From: Diphasiastrum complanatum
Lineage: Eukaryota > Streptophyta > Lycopodiopsida > Lycopodiales > Lycopodiaceae
Assembly: GCA_029204225.1 (NCBI GenBank)
Contig: CM055096.1
Location: 70,513,444-70,577,443, forward strand
Direction of reading: 5' to 3'
Length of the DNA: 64,000 bases
The translations under genes and the position numbers were made by a program. The notes beneath the pieces are model-generated. The model saw nothing but the letters and a program-made list of their open reading frames with translations, had not been told where the DNA came from and searched no databases. This document shows positions 33,961 through 46,087 of the stretch, one piece after another; the stretch's first letter is position 1, and each line of letters begins with the position of its first letter.

Positions 33961-36010
33961 TTCATTTATGCAGACAGACTATTTACGGCCAATTTTCAGC
34001 ACTTATCAGCAATCAATGACAAGGAACCGGATGGATGCCAGCGGATCAACAACCAACTGGCTATCGCATTTGATGTTAGGGCCTAATTTGACGGGGGGTT
34101 GGTCCAGCCAAAACATCCTAAAAAGGTCAAGGGATCCCACCCCTAATGGCGGTTTGGCCCTACGTGAGCAATAGAGGATTTGCCACTTCCAACCCTGATG
34201 GCCTTCTCTATTGCCCCGTGCTCCCCAACCAATGAGGGTTTTCCAATCTCTCAGAGATACGGTTGCAAGGAGGGGGTGCTGTCAATTTCGATGCAATGAT
34301 TCACTAGCTTTCTAGGGTCCTAGTTCCGTAAAACTTCTGATCACTAATTCGCGTTAGGATCTTGCTAATATCTCTTTCCCCATTGAATTCGGCTTACAGT
34401 TAGTAAAAATCTTACATGGGCGGGAAACCGATTTACTGTCTATGATGTGCTCGTGGGGTGCAAGTTATACGCACCGCTTTGTTTGCTAAACGACAATATT
34501 TTCGCCGACCGTCGGGTCTAGGTATTTTGCTAGACAGTACCGACGGCGGATGTGACTAGTGTGACGCTTAACCAAGGCGGTGTATTTCAACCGCGGATGG
34601 TGGACGGCCCGCTCTAGTGTTTCACAGAGGTCGGGTCCAATTAATACGTTTCATAATGGAAAACAAACGATTCCAACTTGATGATTTTCACAATTTATCA
34701 ATCATGCCGTATGTCAACTAGTTTATAGACCGGCCAACAACCACATGCAGTTACTATGAAGTAAAACCAGGCTCCACTACTAGCAATGTATGATCTACTA
34801 GTAGAACATTGTTTTAACTTTAAAATGAAGAAGCGATTCCATACTAAGTACAATTCCACTCATAAACCGGTTGTCTCCTCTCTTACCTAACAGAAAACAA
34901 TTCCATTGTCAGTCTAGCTCAAATCATTCAAGAATAGCAATTACATACCCTAGATGATGCATGGAGTGAATGGAAAAACCTCAATAGCTACTTATCCTAT
35001 CCGGCCAAAATCACAAACGATTTTATCATGTCAAAACAATAGTAAGTATGGAATCTTTGGAGTGTCTGGTTCCTGAAACACTACACACTGGCATACTACC
35101 ATTCTGGTCCTAAAATTTTAGTACGATTCACTACAATGCACAATCGACCCATTATTCACTCAGTTGAACGATCATAACCACAAAATGCAAATGCATCTGA
35201 ACTCAAATCTATATGACCTTGTTACTAAACAGATGTAAGCGGTCTATAAAACCTTACTTGCTTCAAAAAATGCTTTATAAAAATCTTATTCTCATGTAGC
35301 TGACTATAACAATAACCTCACATTGCATTCCGATTTAACTTTAAAAACTTACAACCAGAACTTCATGAAACTTACTTGCTTCCCAACAAAAAACGCTTAT
35401 AACAATTTAGTTGGAAATGTGGAAAAACCCTACTATTACACAAGGAAATTCTAAAAAATGCAACATTTTTGAAGTTGGATGTTAAAATCCAACATTTGAT
35501 CTCCAACATTTTTGACATTTGTGACTTGTTGTCTATTTTGTCAAATTTTGAATTTGATGCTTGCATGTCAATTGTAAATGTCAATTTTTGACATTTGGTT
35601 TGTATGTGTTAGATCTAACATGGATTTTGAAAACTAACATCTATTAAATGATTTGAATCCTTTGGCTAAATGTTGGCACCTATTTGTCATTGAAAATTAA
35701 GATCCGTCGGATTCCAACAAGTTAGATTTTGATGGAATATTTTCGGCGATTTTTTTGACAATATTTTCAACAATTGTCTGATATTTTTGAGATTTGTTCA
35801 AATATTGGTTTGACAATTTTATGTCAAAATATATGTAAAAAATGATCTTGTTTGTTGTTGTGGATCTGTTAGGTATCTTACATCAGCCTACCTAGTTGTA
35901 CTTAGAGCTATTTAGGGATTTCACTCATACAGGAGAAATCTTAGTTCTTATGTGGGTAGACAAGGAGATAAACAAATTCTACACACTAAAACATTTATCG
36001 TTTAAATTTA
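33961..36010. other. No gene recognised; short palindromic motif cluster at 35460-35770
   Basis: Only short ORFs without motifs. At 35460-35770 the word TCCAACA/TGTTGGA and relatives (GTTAGATCTAAC, TGACATTT/AAATGTCA) recur in both orientations, which may be a subterminal region of the transposon whose transposase-like ORF starts at 36013 (inference). Confidence 0.4.
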
Positions 36011-36012
36011 GT

Positions 36013-36661
36013 TCAAGTTTTGGCAAACTCTTTGTACATCAAAAATATCTCTAATTTTGTAAAATTATCCGGCAAGTGAAAATATAAGGAATTAGGCAAT
36101 TTCTCTCCATGCACATCTATGAAATGCTTTAGCCAAGCAGTTGCATTTAAAGCATCTAGAGAAACAGTTCGACCTTGGTAGGATCCCCGTAATGTTGGGT
36201 CTTTCTGAAGTCGTGCATGCATTCGAAGTCGTGAGTTTCCAGTTGCGTGAAGTGCTTTGTAAGCTTTGCGACTAATGTCCAGAGCATTAAAAAAATATGA
36301 ATTGGAGTTTTTGTCCGGCCTCACTGTTGCACACAAATAGTAATTCCTTTCATCTTTACTTCGTAAAAAGAAGTTTGATCTTAATTTTTCAATTTCTTTG
36401 ATACTGAGTTTCTGTAAGCAACAAGATGAGCAACAAATAATATTCCATACCTTTCGAATCTCAAATCTTGTAATCAATTGTTTTTGACGATTCGTTAAAA
36501 CAGGTAAAGATCTCAAGTCTCTCTTGTATTTTCTTTTTTGTTTGGAGTCTCATATGTAAATTGAACCTGTGACACTTGTAGGTGCTTGATTGGTTGAGAA
36601 GGTGTTGAAATTTCATGACTCCGAATTCTGGCTCCAACCTCAGGATGTTCTGGACCCTCAA
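36013..36661 (-). pseudogene. Second transposase-like fragment, family different from the 25-28 kb gene
   Basis: The ORF 36516-36013 reads CCSSCCLQKLSIKEIEKLRS, then FFLRSKDERNYYL, ALDISRKAYKALHATGNSRL and ATAWLKHFIDVHGEKLPNSL. The pattern 'C..C...L....I..LR..F...S...R..Y' followed by a helix-turn-helix-like part and W...F...GE..P is one I have seen in the N-terminal halves of eukaryotic DNA transposases with an RNase H-like core. The core itself is not found to the left. A short upstream frame (36661-36461) may be a further part. Name and superfamily are uncertain. Confidence 0.4.
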
Positions 36662-39600
36662 AATGCTCTAAATTTTCAGTAAATATAGCCCTTTTAGATT
36701 TAACACGACGAACATCACTTTAAATAGGTCTCCTAGATGTTGGGGCTCAATAATCATCATAAGCCATTAATCACAAATCATCCACATACATCGTATACAT
36801 GCTATTAAAACGTCATTCCAAATTCACAATCTAAGTTGATGTGACATACATTTAATCTAAACATTGAACTTTATTGAATAGAGGCACTCCATCCTTTTTG
36901 AGCATAGTATTAGTCCATGTGAAAAAAAAAATGGCTACGTCTACTAACAAGTTGTGTTGATAGACCAATGTACTTACATAGACTTTAATATTAGCCATCC
37001 ATAAAAACATCACATGTTGCAAATAAGCCGGAAATATTACTTAGATAGACAAAGACCGTTTCCATCTAATTCCATCATTACAAACTTTTCAAGATACTCA
37101 TTCTGTCACACAATACCATGACATCAGAAGTACTAGAAAGTTACCTCATTGCTGGCTGGAAGGTCGTGCTCAACGGGAAGAGGGGCTCGCTGTGACGTCC
37201 GTTGGTTTGTTCTTTGCTGCTTCAACAAATGAGGCCTCTAGAAAGGGAAAGTAATCCTTGTCTATCTTCTCAAACCACCAATGGCCGGAGGGATGAAAGT
37301 AGGTATTGCACTGACATGGTTTCAATACTACATTCTAATCCTTACAGGTTAATGATGAGCTTCAAATCCCCCTGGATCCAAGAGCATCAACTCTAGGGAC
37401 AAGCTTCTATCAACTAACAGATCCAATGTAATCCATATATCAAATTCTACTTCTAACATCACAATTGACATCCAAAACTGCGGATAACTCAATGGTCACA
37501 AAGATACTAGTTACGAATGTCCACTCTTCTTCCCTCAGAATTTTCAGTTCCCTGAAAATCCTTCAGCTAAGGTATCAAGAAGATGTAACGACATTAGTAA
37601 ATGTTTAAAAAAATTAACTAATGTAGGAAAAAGTCAGAAACAATTTCATTTCTATCCATTAATGGACTGAATATCTGATATATCAAAAATCATCTTCTAG
37701 TATGAAAAACACTACTAGTCTGATCTTTTGAATATAATTCACCATAGGATTTAACTGGAAATGAAATCAGTTTTATACTTTTGATCAGTTCCAATCAATT
37801 ACGAATTCTCCGATAAAATTGGACTGTTTTCACTTTTCACTTACTGGCTTGATAATTACTTTGTTAAAGTTATCTATAATAAATGGGAAATAACATTTGG
37901 ACTCGGGTACTTTCTACACTGTATTCATTCCAAATAATATTGTTGAATAAAGAATTACCTCCAAATACTATGAATTTTTCACCATTAATTAATTAACACT
38001 CACAAGCTTTGGTTTGTTCAATTTTAATGACCAAAATCATCAAAACCATAATAACCAACTGATCGGAGTTCTATCGATTTGAAAAAGAGAAAACAAAACA
38101 CAATTTAACTCTATCCATTGGGAGTACCAATACTTTAGAATTAATTGGTTTAAATAGCATCGTACCAAGAAATCAGATTCCTTTATGAGGTATATGTCTG
38201 AGAACTATACCACTCCCTTAGTTCCGTCAAGATCGGCTTCGAAAAAAAAAATTCCCACTGAAAACCAATTAATACTACTTGACCACGAACAATGGTACTC
38301 ATGTTCCATAAAAATCGGCTTAGCCGAAAATGTCAAAGTGACATGCATATTATTTAAGGTTAAATTTTGACAAACAAACACCTAGAAATCGGAATTTTTT
38401 TAACTGGGTGTTATTAGCTTGCACTTCCAGAGTTGTTCCAGAAAATCGATTTCGAACTAACTCACAGCTAAGAGAATGTCAAAATCCTTTCCAAGCCTTG
38501 ATAAACAGGCATGTAAAAGCACTGAATGCAAACAATTAGCCAATACCAAAATTGCCGACTGTTTTACAATCAACTTTCTTGACCATATTGTACATGCATG
38601 CACAAGCCCAAAAGGTAAGATTTTAAATCCTTTTCTTTTTGTTTTACAAAAGCCATGGGCTCCTCGATGAAAAAACAAACCCTATTTTTTCCCAAAGAAA
38701 AAAAAAAAAACTTAGGGCCGGCTCCTTCTATACCATTTTGGCAGCGCGGCCATAAAAAACGAGACAGAGGGATGCCTCACGAGAATAGAGACCACAAGCG
38801 CGCGAGAGAGAGAGAGAGAGGAGAGGCCACGACCTCCATTCAGCCTCTCAGCCACCATCACCAATTCATGGTGCAGCTCGAAAATCTCCTCCGGCTAGTA
38901 GCGCTCCTCATCGCTCACCGTTTTCGCTGGAAGGAAAGCACCTTTCTCAAGGGTCACAGCCGCTACCAGTTCAAAGCAATCAAGAACATTGCCTTACCAG
39001 CTGTGCATTGCTGCAGCCAGGCATGTGAACTCATTCAGTTGTGCTTTTGGAACCCTCCACTCTACAACTCCACGAGCAGCCAGCGCATCAAACGCTGCTT
39101 TTCTAGACAGCAGGGCGGAAAGATCCACAACATTCTGATCTCCATAACAGCCGTTCCAGGACTCTGAAGTCAGTTATAAACAGAGCACTCTTCACCAAGC
39201 AACAGCAAGCACGAAACAAGAAGCTAGACTGATTCAAAAGGACAGGGTTACTGCTGTTCTTCAATCTCTCAAGTCATTCACATCCAGAACCTCAAGATAA
39301 AAGTTCATACTTTCATTCCAAACATATGATTCTTATCCCACCATCAGCATGATATACACATCATACTGCTTTTACAGGGAATTGGAAGAATGATCAGAAC
39401 TGTCTTAATATTTAGGCTCTGCTCAAAATTAAAGAAATAGCATATGACTCTCCAAATCAGTGTTCTTAAACATGCTGATTTTCTGGAGGATTTGAGTAAA
39501 GCAAACTTTAATCCTCAGCATGTAATTTCTGGAATCATCTTCCTACTTTTGCAAACAGTTCATCTTAGTCAAAAAAATTGATTACAATCAATCTTTCAAT

Positions 39601-39920
39601 GAACAAGTAGACAATGATTCAGAACCTTATGGAGTTATGCTGGTTACCATTCCTTAATCCAGCAGAAACTAACAATAAACCAAGCAAGGAGATCTGTCCA
39701 TGCATATCATTCTACCACAAAAGAACCTTCCTTAAAGCATTAGAAATTCGGGAATGAATTCTTTACTAAATCACAACATCTTTATCAAAATCATAAAAGT
39801 AGAAGATCACTCTACCACCAAATCTTGAAAATCATGATTTCATCGAAATTTAGGAAATCTCACTCTATAATTCCCTTGAGAACATAGCACTCCAATCCCA
39901 TCCTTATCGCATCTCAGTCG
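36662..39920. other. No recognised gene; longest ORF 38655-39167 (+) has no known motif
   Basis: The 170-codon plus-strand ORF begins with a Lys-rich stretch over a poly-A run and a (GA)n-derived RARERER segment, so the ORF is probably chance. A minus-strand gene start near 38.8 kb is possible because of the CT-rich leader-like stretch, but I see no coding frame. 39.2-39.9 kb would be the leader of the LTR element whose primer-binding site follows. Confidence 0.4.
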
Positions 39921-39933
39921 GGCTCTGATACCA
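39921..39933 (-). other. LTR-retrotransposon primer-binding site
   Basis: TGGTATCAGAGCC on the minus strand is an exact match to the common plant initiator tRNA-Met primer-binding site. An LTR ending CTTAACA should start right of it at 39935. No gag frame is seen to the left, so only the end of an element or a non-coding derivative is present. 39935-41140 has no other recognised gene. Confidence 0.6.
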
Positions 39934-40124
39934 ATGTTAAGACCCAAAAGGATTACCCCTGAGATGAGGATAAGAGAACACAATAGAAGAGACTATGGAG
40001 CCAAACCGCCCAACCAATCCTAGATCAAACCTGGATAGCCCCCAAGCCATGCCATGTGAAGCAAGAAGAGAAGAGAGAAACTGGTAACCAAAACCCAATA
40101 TGTCGACGGGAGAATCCCCACCTC

Positions 40125-40201
40125 ATTATATAGAGAGTAGTTTCTTTGGTCTCAAGTTCGAGCCTTCCCTTGGAAACTAAGAAGCATTATATAGAGAGTA
40201 G
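40125..40201 (+). mobile_element. Short SINE-like insertion flanked by a 16-bp target duplication
   Basis: ATTATATAGAGAGTAG occurs at 40125-40140 and again at 40186-40201. The 45 bp between contain TTTCTTTGGTCTCAAGTTCG and AGCCTTCCC, a degenerate tRNA B-box (GGTTCGANNCC). The same core (TTTCTTTCGTCTAGGGTTCG, then AAGAAGCAT) is seen in the fuller SINE-like copy at 51.9 kb. A long perfect duplication around a short tRNA-like core fits a 5'-truncated SINE. Confidence 0.6.
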
Positions 40202-41146
40202 AGTCATGTGCATGAAACCATGCAATCTCCATGCAGGTCAACTATAAATAGATCACACCTCTTCATGCAGTCCTCCTGCCTATATCTGTCACACAAGCAT
40301 GCAATGCTCCATATGTCTCAATTAAAGTGTTTGGGTACTCTCAAGGTAATTAGTCACAAACTGGCCTTGACATGGAATTAAATCATGGCGTGACCAATAA
40401 TCTCGAGTACTGGAGGGCCGGTCTACCATATTAGGACTATTCCAGGTCCTTAACCGAATATGGCCATAACAGTTTTAGTCTACCAGCATACACAGAAGCT
40501 ATCAGAACAGTCTAGGTGCACTATCCATGAATCCAAAGAAGGGAGTTAAAGATCATCACTCTTAAGCCAGAGCATAAACATGTATGTAGTAACCTTGCAG
40601 GGACTCAAAATTCTCAAAGTCCAGAGGAAGATTCAACATTTAATCAAAAGCTTGCATTCTTAAGATCAAGGGAAACTTAGTACCACAACCATATCAACAA
40701 AGAGTAACAAGAAAATGACAGATTATAGTCATAACATCCAGTCTCAGAACATACTTAGGAGTGTTAGGACTCCTCACAAGAATTGGCAGCTGATAGTGAA
40801 TGGAAGAGAGGGTCTGAACCTCATTGAGCATAACAGAAGTTTTTTCCACATACATTCTCCATTTTGCCATCTTACTTCTCTTTGCATCTTTTCTCAGCCT
40901 TGCACTAGTAACAGGCCTATATGCCGGATTATGGGTCACATTATAGGAATAATTTAAACTAATCATCTGAAAACACAGTACTTTGAGTTTTTATATTAGT
41001 ATCCAAGATCACAGTACATTGTAAAATCTGGCGTAATAGCCGAAACTATACTATAGGCCAATTTTTAAAGGCCGTCAAAAAATTTTAAGGGCCAATTCGA
41101 AGGCCAAAATTTCCTCTAGCCACATTACGGGCGGGCTAAGACCCAT

Positions 41147-41325
41147 GTGTCCCTAATCTTAATCACAAAGGTAGATAACAAGTGGCCTCAAGTATTCACC
41201 ACCCAACCATAGCTAGCTAGCACATGCAATCTTGCAACTTAGCTAATCTAGCACTCCCTTGCTAGCAAATAACTAATCACAAGCATACCACCACAAACCA
41301 TAGCATACTCAAGATCCAAACCCTG
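41147..41325. repeat. Direct repeat, left copy (about 180 bp)
   Basis: This sequence, with CACAAAGGTAGATAACAAGT and CAACCATAGCTAGCTAGC, recurs at 43432-43611 in the same orientation with few differences. The pair flanks a gypsy remnant (41640-42121) and may be what is left of its two LTRs. Confidence 0.85.
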
Positions 41326-41639
41326 GATGTCCTACGCATGGACTATCATAACACTCATGCAAGATTTGGGCCCTTACTGTCTCATTCTTACCTTTATGAA
41401 ACAAAATCATGTTTTAAATAGCAAAATCCATTTCAGTCTTTCCCTGATTCGAGGAGTCTTGCATACTTGAATCGACTACATAAAGTACTTGTTGCCAATA
41501 CTTTTCGAAAAAAGGATCAGACTCGTATAGTCCTTGGAGAGACTGAAACAACCGGTTTTATAACAGTAAAGCATAACTAATTAATAACCGATAACGACTC
41601 AAAGCATCCCCTAGAGTATTTTGACTCCTTTACAATAAT

Positions 41640-42121
41640 GTATAGAAAAGTCAAAGATTTGCATCAGCTCAGCCCATCTAGCTTGTCTCCCCTTTAAATT
41701 TGTAGCATCATAGAAATATCGAAGAGTCTGATGATCCGTCAAAACCTCAAATCTGGCTCCATACAAATAATGTCGCCAAATTTTCAAGGCATGAACAATT
41801 GCAAACAGTTCCTTCTCATAGGTACAATATCTAGATTGAACAGGATTGAATTTCTTGCTTTCATAAACAACAGAATGTCCATCCTACATCAAAACAGTTC
41901 CAATAGCATAATCACTGGCATTGGTCATTAGGATCGCCAATGATTAGTATTGGTGCTGAAGTGACACTTTTTTTAAGCAATTCAAAACAATTATTCATAT
42001 TTTCCGTCCACTCCACCTTCTTATTGCCTTTTGCAGCTAGGTCATCCCACCATACTAAGGCTTTTCCTTCAAGGAACATAGTTACAGTGGACAACTTTTC
42101 ACATTCAGGGAATTGGTTCAT
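41640..42121 (-). pseudogene. Ty3/gypsy gag fused to RNase H by internal deletion
   Basis: The minus-strand frame from 42121 reads MNQFPECEKLSTVTMFLEGK and ALVWWDDLA, the gag signature (A..W...L). It then changes directly to NCFELLKKSVTSAPILIIGD, the segment that links reverse transcriptase to RNase H. RNase H follows in another frame to about 41640 (ASDYAIGTVL, YESKKFNPVQSRYCTYEKEL, FAIVHALKIWRHYLYG, LTDHQTLRY, QARWAEL). Protease and reverse transcriptase are missing at the junction near 42000. This is a dead deletion derivative. Confidence 0.75.
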
Positions 42122-43269
42122 GCCAAGAGATCTGTTTCATACATTAAGCCATGAACTTACCACTTGCAAGTTCCTATCTTTCTTTTTCCCATTAAGCAAT
42201 TTTACGAGAGGTGGAACTACATTGGCTAACCTAGACTCTAAGTCTTGGTTCCTTTGATTGTGTGTTTTCCTATTATGCAATACAACAACAAGTAATTCTA
42301 ATTAGCATGATAGAAATGCTTCAATTTTACATAATCCAATGCAAATAAAAACATTTACTTCTACTCATTCAATACTTATTGTTTGTAAGCTCAATCCAAG
42401 CCTACTTTTTGCAAGCTCAATCCAAGCTTAAGAGAAAACTACACCAAGCAATTTTCTACTTTTGCCTCAATCCAAAGCAAAAATCAAAACTAATCTTTAT
42501 GTAAACTTCAATTAACTACTTCAAGCTAATGTTTACATAAAGTTCCCATTTCAATTCCATTTCCATTTGTCATTTCAAATTCAACACAAATTTTCACATT
42601 TCTCACTTTCCTAGTTTTTCAAATCCATGAAATTAGTGACTAGAAATGGAAAACTAATGAAGTTCTATGAAAACTTCACTTTTTAGATCTGTTTTTAAGA
42701 TTTACAGGTCTGAAAATCAGAACTTCTAAATGACAAAACATAGAACTTCAAAGTCTTTTTTATGCATATAGTTACACTACATTTTCCTTCCTACATTGCC
42801 ATTTTCATGAAACTAGTAGGTAGAAAGGTATAACTTCACTTTTCAGATCTGATTTTCAGATTTACAGGTCTGAAAAACAGAACTTCAAAATGAAAATTAG
42901 AAGTTTAAACACTTAGTTTATGCAAAAAAAAACACTAGTTTTGATCAAAACACATAGCTAGAATCAATCTTTTTGCAAAAAAAAAAATTGTGAATGTAGA
43001 GGAAGACTTCCTCTAAGCATTTCACAAATCTTTTTTCAAAAAAATTTAAAACCAAAAGCCCACTTTAAAACTTCTCTAACATAATTAAAAATCAGCCCCT
43101 AAACAATTCTATAAGCATCACTACTCTTTATCAAGAGAACTAGATTCATTGGATACTTCATCTACAAGCTTCCTATTACTAGAAAAGCCAATAATCTTTC
43201 CCAAAAAAAATTAGTTTGTGATCTTTATAGAACTTGAAGAAGGTTAGAAAGGTTATCATCCTTTGTCTA
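42122..43269. other. AT-rich internal gypsy sequence, no gene recognised
   Basis: No coding motif is seen. AACTTC(A/C)C...TTTTCAGATCTG..TTTTCAGATTTACAGGTCTGAAAA-type words occur twice (42660-42730 and 42830-42900), an internal imperfect direct repeat about 165 bp apart. Confidence 0.5.
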
Positions 43270-43281
43270 GCTCTGATACCA
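43270..43281 (-). other. LTR-retrotransposon primer-binding site
   Basis: TGGTATCAGAGC on the minus strand. It lies between the gypsy remnant on its left and the right copy of the direct repeat, as a primer-binding site beside the 5' LTR of a minus-strand element should. Confidence 0.65.
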
Positions 43282-43431
43282 CTTTTATAAATGAAGTCAA
43301 GAGGTCCTCCTAATCCAAAGGTCCTACAAGTAACTTGCAAGCTCCAAGATGTTCTCCAACTCCCCAACTCCAAGCTAGGATGCCTCCACCTGCAAGCAAG
43401 GATCTTCTAGCCTCCATGGATCTCTCCTCCA

Positions 43432-43611
43432 CCTGTGTCACTAATCTTAATCACAAAGGTAGATAACAAGTGGCCTCAAGTATTCACCACCCAACCATAG
43501 CTAGCTAGCACATGCAATCCTGCAACTTGGCTGATCTAGCACCCACTTGCTAACCAATAACTAATCACAAGCATACCACCACAAACCATAGCATACTCAA
43601 GATCCAAACCC
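43432..43611. repeat. Direct repeat, right copy (about 180 bp)
   Basis: Partner of 41147-41325. It starts after CACCTGTGTC and ends at CAAGATCCAAACCCT. The last 20 bases recur once more at about 43631-43650. 43612-44190 has no recognised gene. Confidence 0.85.
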
Positions 43612-44199
43612 TACTTATGTCCCATACCATAAGCAAGATCCAAACCCTAAGCATACTATACACAAGAAAACACTCTATACACTAGTAGCCACACTAAAGC
43701 ATAAGCATAGCAAACAAAAGATATCTCTCTCCCTCCCTATGGGCGCCCTCCTCCCCTCATATAGATGGCAAATGACACCCTCCAATACACTATGGAGTTC
43801 CATGCACAACCCCACTAAATAGACATATAGGGGTCATTGAAGTACTGCTAGTTGTATGTAACAGATCTATTCCCATTTGGTATAGTTGTCCGGCTATCAA
43901 GCTATGTAGTCGTGATCATTTTCCTGGTTTTGTGAATTTTCTGACCAGTTTGGCTAACATAAGCTGAATGCGCTACAAAGATAAAATTGACGAGCAAAAC
44001 TTCAATAGCCAATGAAACTGGTGCAACGATGCTAAAGTTCATATTCTTTTGAGAAGAACGTGCTCACCGGTACATTTTCTCTTTTACATAGGATGAGGCT
44101 ACCTAATCATTGTCGATAGAGTTGGTCGGCAATCAGCTGGTAAGGTCTAGCCTTAAGTATCAATTTATGTTGTTCCGTCTTTGGTTGAGATTTATCTAG

Positions 44200-45088
44200 T
44201 TGACCTCATATTAGATATTCAACTATATCTATGGCCCATTATGGTACTGTATCAATATAGAACAAGGCAGAATCTGGTAACTCATCATCAAGTTGGGTTG
44301 TTGTTCTCTTTTCCTTGATTCGTGACACATTATCTGCCATGTAATGTTGCTTTCCCTTGCGTACCACTATTCGAATATCAAACTCCAACAACAGAAGTAG
44401 CCATCGAGTGATTCACCTTGTGTTGCAAGTTTTATTTACTAAATAGAACAAGGGTTGATGGTCCGTATAAAATGCAAAATGTGTGGCCATCAAATAATGT
44501 CTAAACTTCTTGATCGCATAGATCATTGCTGATTCACTGAGCTGTCGGCTAGCAAATCAGACCAAAAAGTCCTTTTTGCATTCTCCTGCTGGCTGGGTCA
44601 AGATGGCTCCAACTGCATACTTTGAAGCATCTGTATGCACATGAAACTCTATTTTTTAATTGGGTGGTCGTAAGATTGGTGTTGAGACCAATGCATCTTT
44701 AAGCTTTTGGAAAGCCTATAAGGCTTCCTCCGTTCAATGAGATTCCATGGTAAGTTTGTAAATCTAAAATGAAGATCTGATAATAGTTGGAATGGCCCAT
44801 AAAAATGTAGACTCCGCAAATGGTCCCTGGTGGTGGCAGATCAACAACCACCCTTGTCTTTGATAGATCTGTGGCGATTCCGTGTCTTGTTACACTATGA
44901 CCCAATATAAGGCCATGTGTCACCCAAAATTGACACTTTTCTGGGTTCAAGGATATCTGATACTTGCGACATTGCATCAACACTTTCTCTAAATTGGATA
45001 AATGTTCTGTGTTCGGCCCATGAATGCACACATCATCCAAGAAAATCTCCAAAAAAAATTGTAGGTATTCTTTGAATGTCGCTTGCAT
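44200..45088 (-). pseudogene. Ty3/gypsy reverse transcriptase and RNase H, same family as the 18.6-21.8 kb copy
   Basis: The minus strand reads MQATFKEYLQFFLEIFLDDV, SLNPEKCQFWVTHGLILGHS and FMGHSNYYQIFILD, nearly the same protein as the plus-strand copy at 19.79-20.1 kb. RNase H-type sequence continues to about 44250 (for example the DNA around 44350 mirrors 20510-20600). The left end at 45088 joins unrelated sequence. Frame breaks occur near 44700. Confidence 0.85.
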
Positions 45089-45144
45089 AACTTTCTAGAA
45101 AGTACTTCAGCAGGTTTGTCCTTGGCTTGTGCAGCTTCCTCTGC

Positions 45145-45597
45145 CTATGCCTCGTGTATCCAATGGTGTATCTTCTGGTATTGTCGACCTTCTTCCTTGG
45201 TGTTAGGATATGGTCTTGCGGCTGAGGGTTGATCATCTGCCAATGATATTGAGGAGAGTGGTAATGGTGCCACTCCCTTCCGTTTCTGGCTCGCGTAATT
45301 GCTAGCACTGGAACATGGAAAATTGGAGTTTTTTGTGGCATCCTTCTTGGAGTTCTTGTTGTCTGCATTGTGATCAGATTCAAGGGTGTACTTGCTCCAG
45401 ATCTTAATGGAAAATTCTTGTAACAGTGCCCGTATCCGCATTCTCAGCAGAGAAGGGTGTGCATATGCCCTTATGACCCTTATGAGGACATTCAACGATT
45501 CTATGCTCTTCTCTGCATCCGTAGCAGCCTTAAATTCTTCTACCTTGACGTTGAGGTTATGCAGCGTAGGTCGCAAGCAAACTAACATTAGCTCCAC
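45145..45597 (-). other. Open frame of 150 codons, unrecognised
   Basis: The frame reads MELMLVCLRPTLHNLNVKVE, then EFKAATDAEKSIESLNVLIR, with a helical, charged first half and a Lys/Asn-rich second half. In the same direction a continued frame runs to about 45090 with a TAG. It lies between gypsy and copia fragments and may be gag-like or captured host sequence. I know no family. Confidence 0.25.
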
Positions 45598-45604
45598 TCA
45601 ACAT

Positions 45605-46085
45605 GGGACTAAAATTTTAGACTGCATATGGTCCTTGCCCTTCAAGTCAATAAACTGATCTTCAATGAAAGTCACATCCATGTTTGTAAATATTTTGCAA
45701 ATTCAATGTTGTACAATCGATACATTCCATTAGAAGAACAATAGCCAACAAAAGTAGTTCTGAAAGAATGCTCATCAAGTTTATTTCTTTTGTCTTTTGG
45801 GACATGAGCATAGGCAGTGCATCCAAATACTCTCAAATGCTCTAATGCAGGTTATTGTCATGGGATTCAGATCCACATAGACAGAAGTAAAAGGCTTCTC
45901 TATATTACTCAACAAAATTACTTCCAAAATCTATTATTGAAATCCGCAAGGTGCATAATGGCCTATTCGAAGGCACCAAGAGTGCTATGGGCTGAAGCCG
46001 TAGCTACAGCCGCCTATATCTAGAACAAGATAGACAAATCTGGTGTTCCTCACACGACACTACATGAACTATGGTGGGGTAGAAA
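45605..46085. mobile_element. Mosaic of Ty1/copia integrase and reverse transcriptase scraps in both orientations
   Basis: 45610-45850 on the minus strand reads LRVFGC.AYAHVPKDKRNKL and VGY, the integrase C-terminus. From about 45845 the plus strand reads GIQIHIDRSKRLLYITQQNY (reverse transcriptase end), then SARCIMAYSKAPRVLWAEAV and KLRKKLDEKVEQAATY (integrase) to about 46190. Parts of different domains are joined out of order, so this is repeated insertion or rearrangement. Confidence 0.6.
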
Positions 46086-46087
46086 GC

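Noticed and set aside
33961-34640. Organelle DNA insertion, suggested by the GC-richer sequence near 34.2-34.6 kb
   Set aside because: I recognise no plastid or mitochondrial gene in it.
38655-39167. 170-codon plus-strand ORF as a gene
   Set aside because: It starts in a poly-A run and a (GA)n stretch and has no recognisable motif or splice context.
41147-43611. Complete LTR pair of the gypsy remnant
   Set aside because: Identity covers only about 180 bp and stops on both sides at different sequence, so I report a direct repeat rather than two LTRs.
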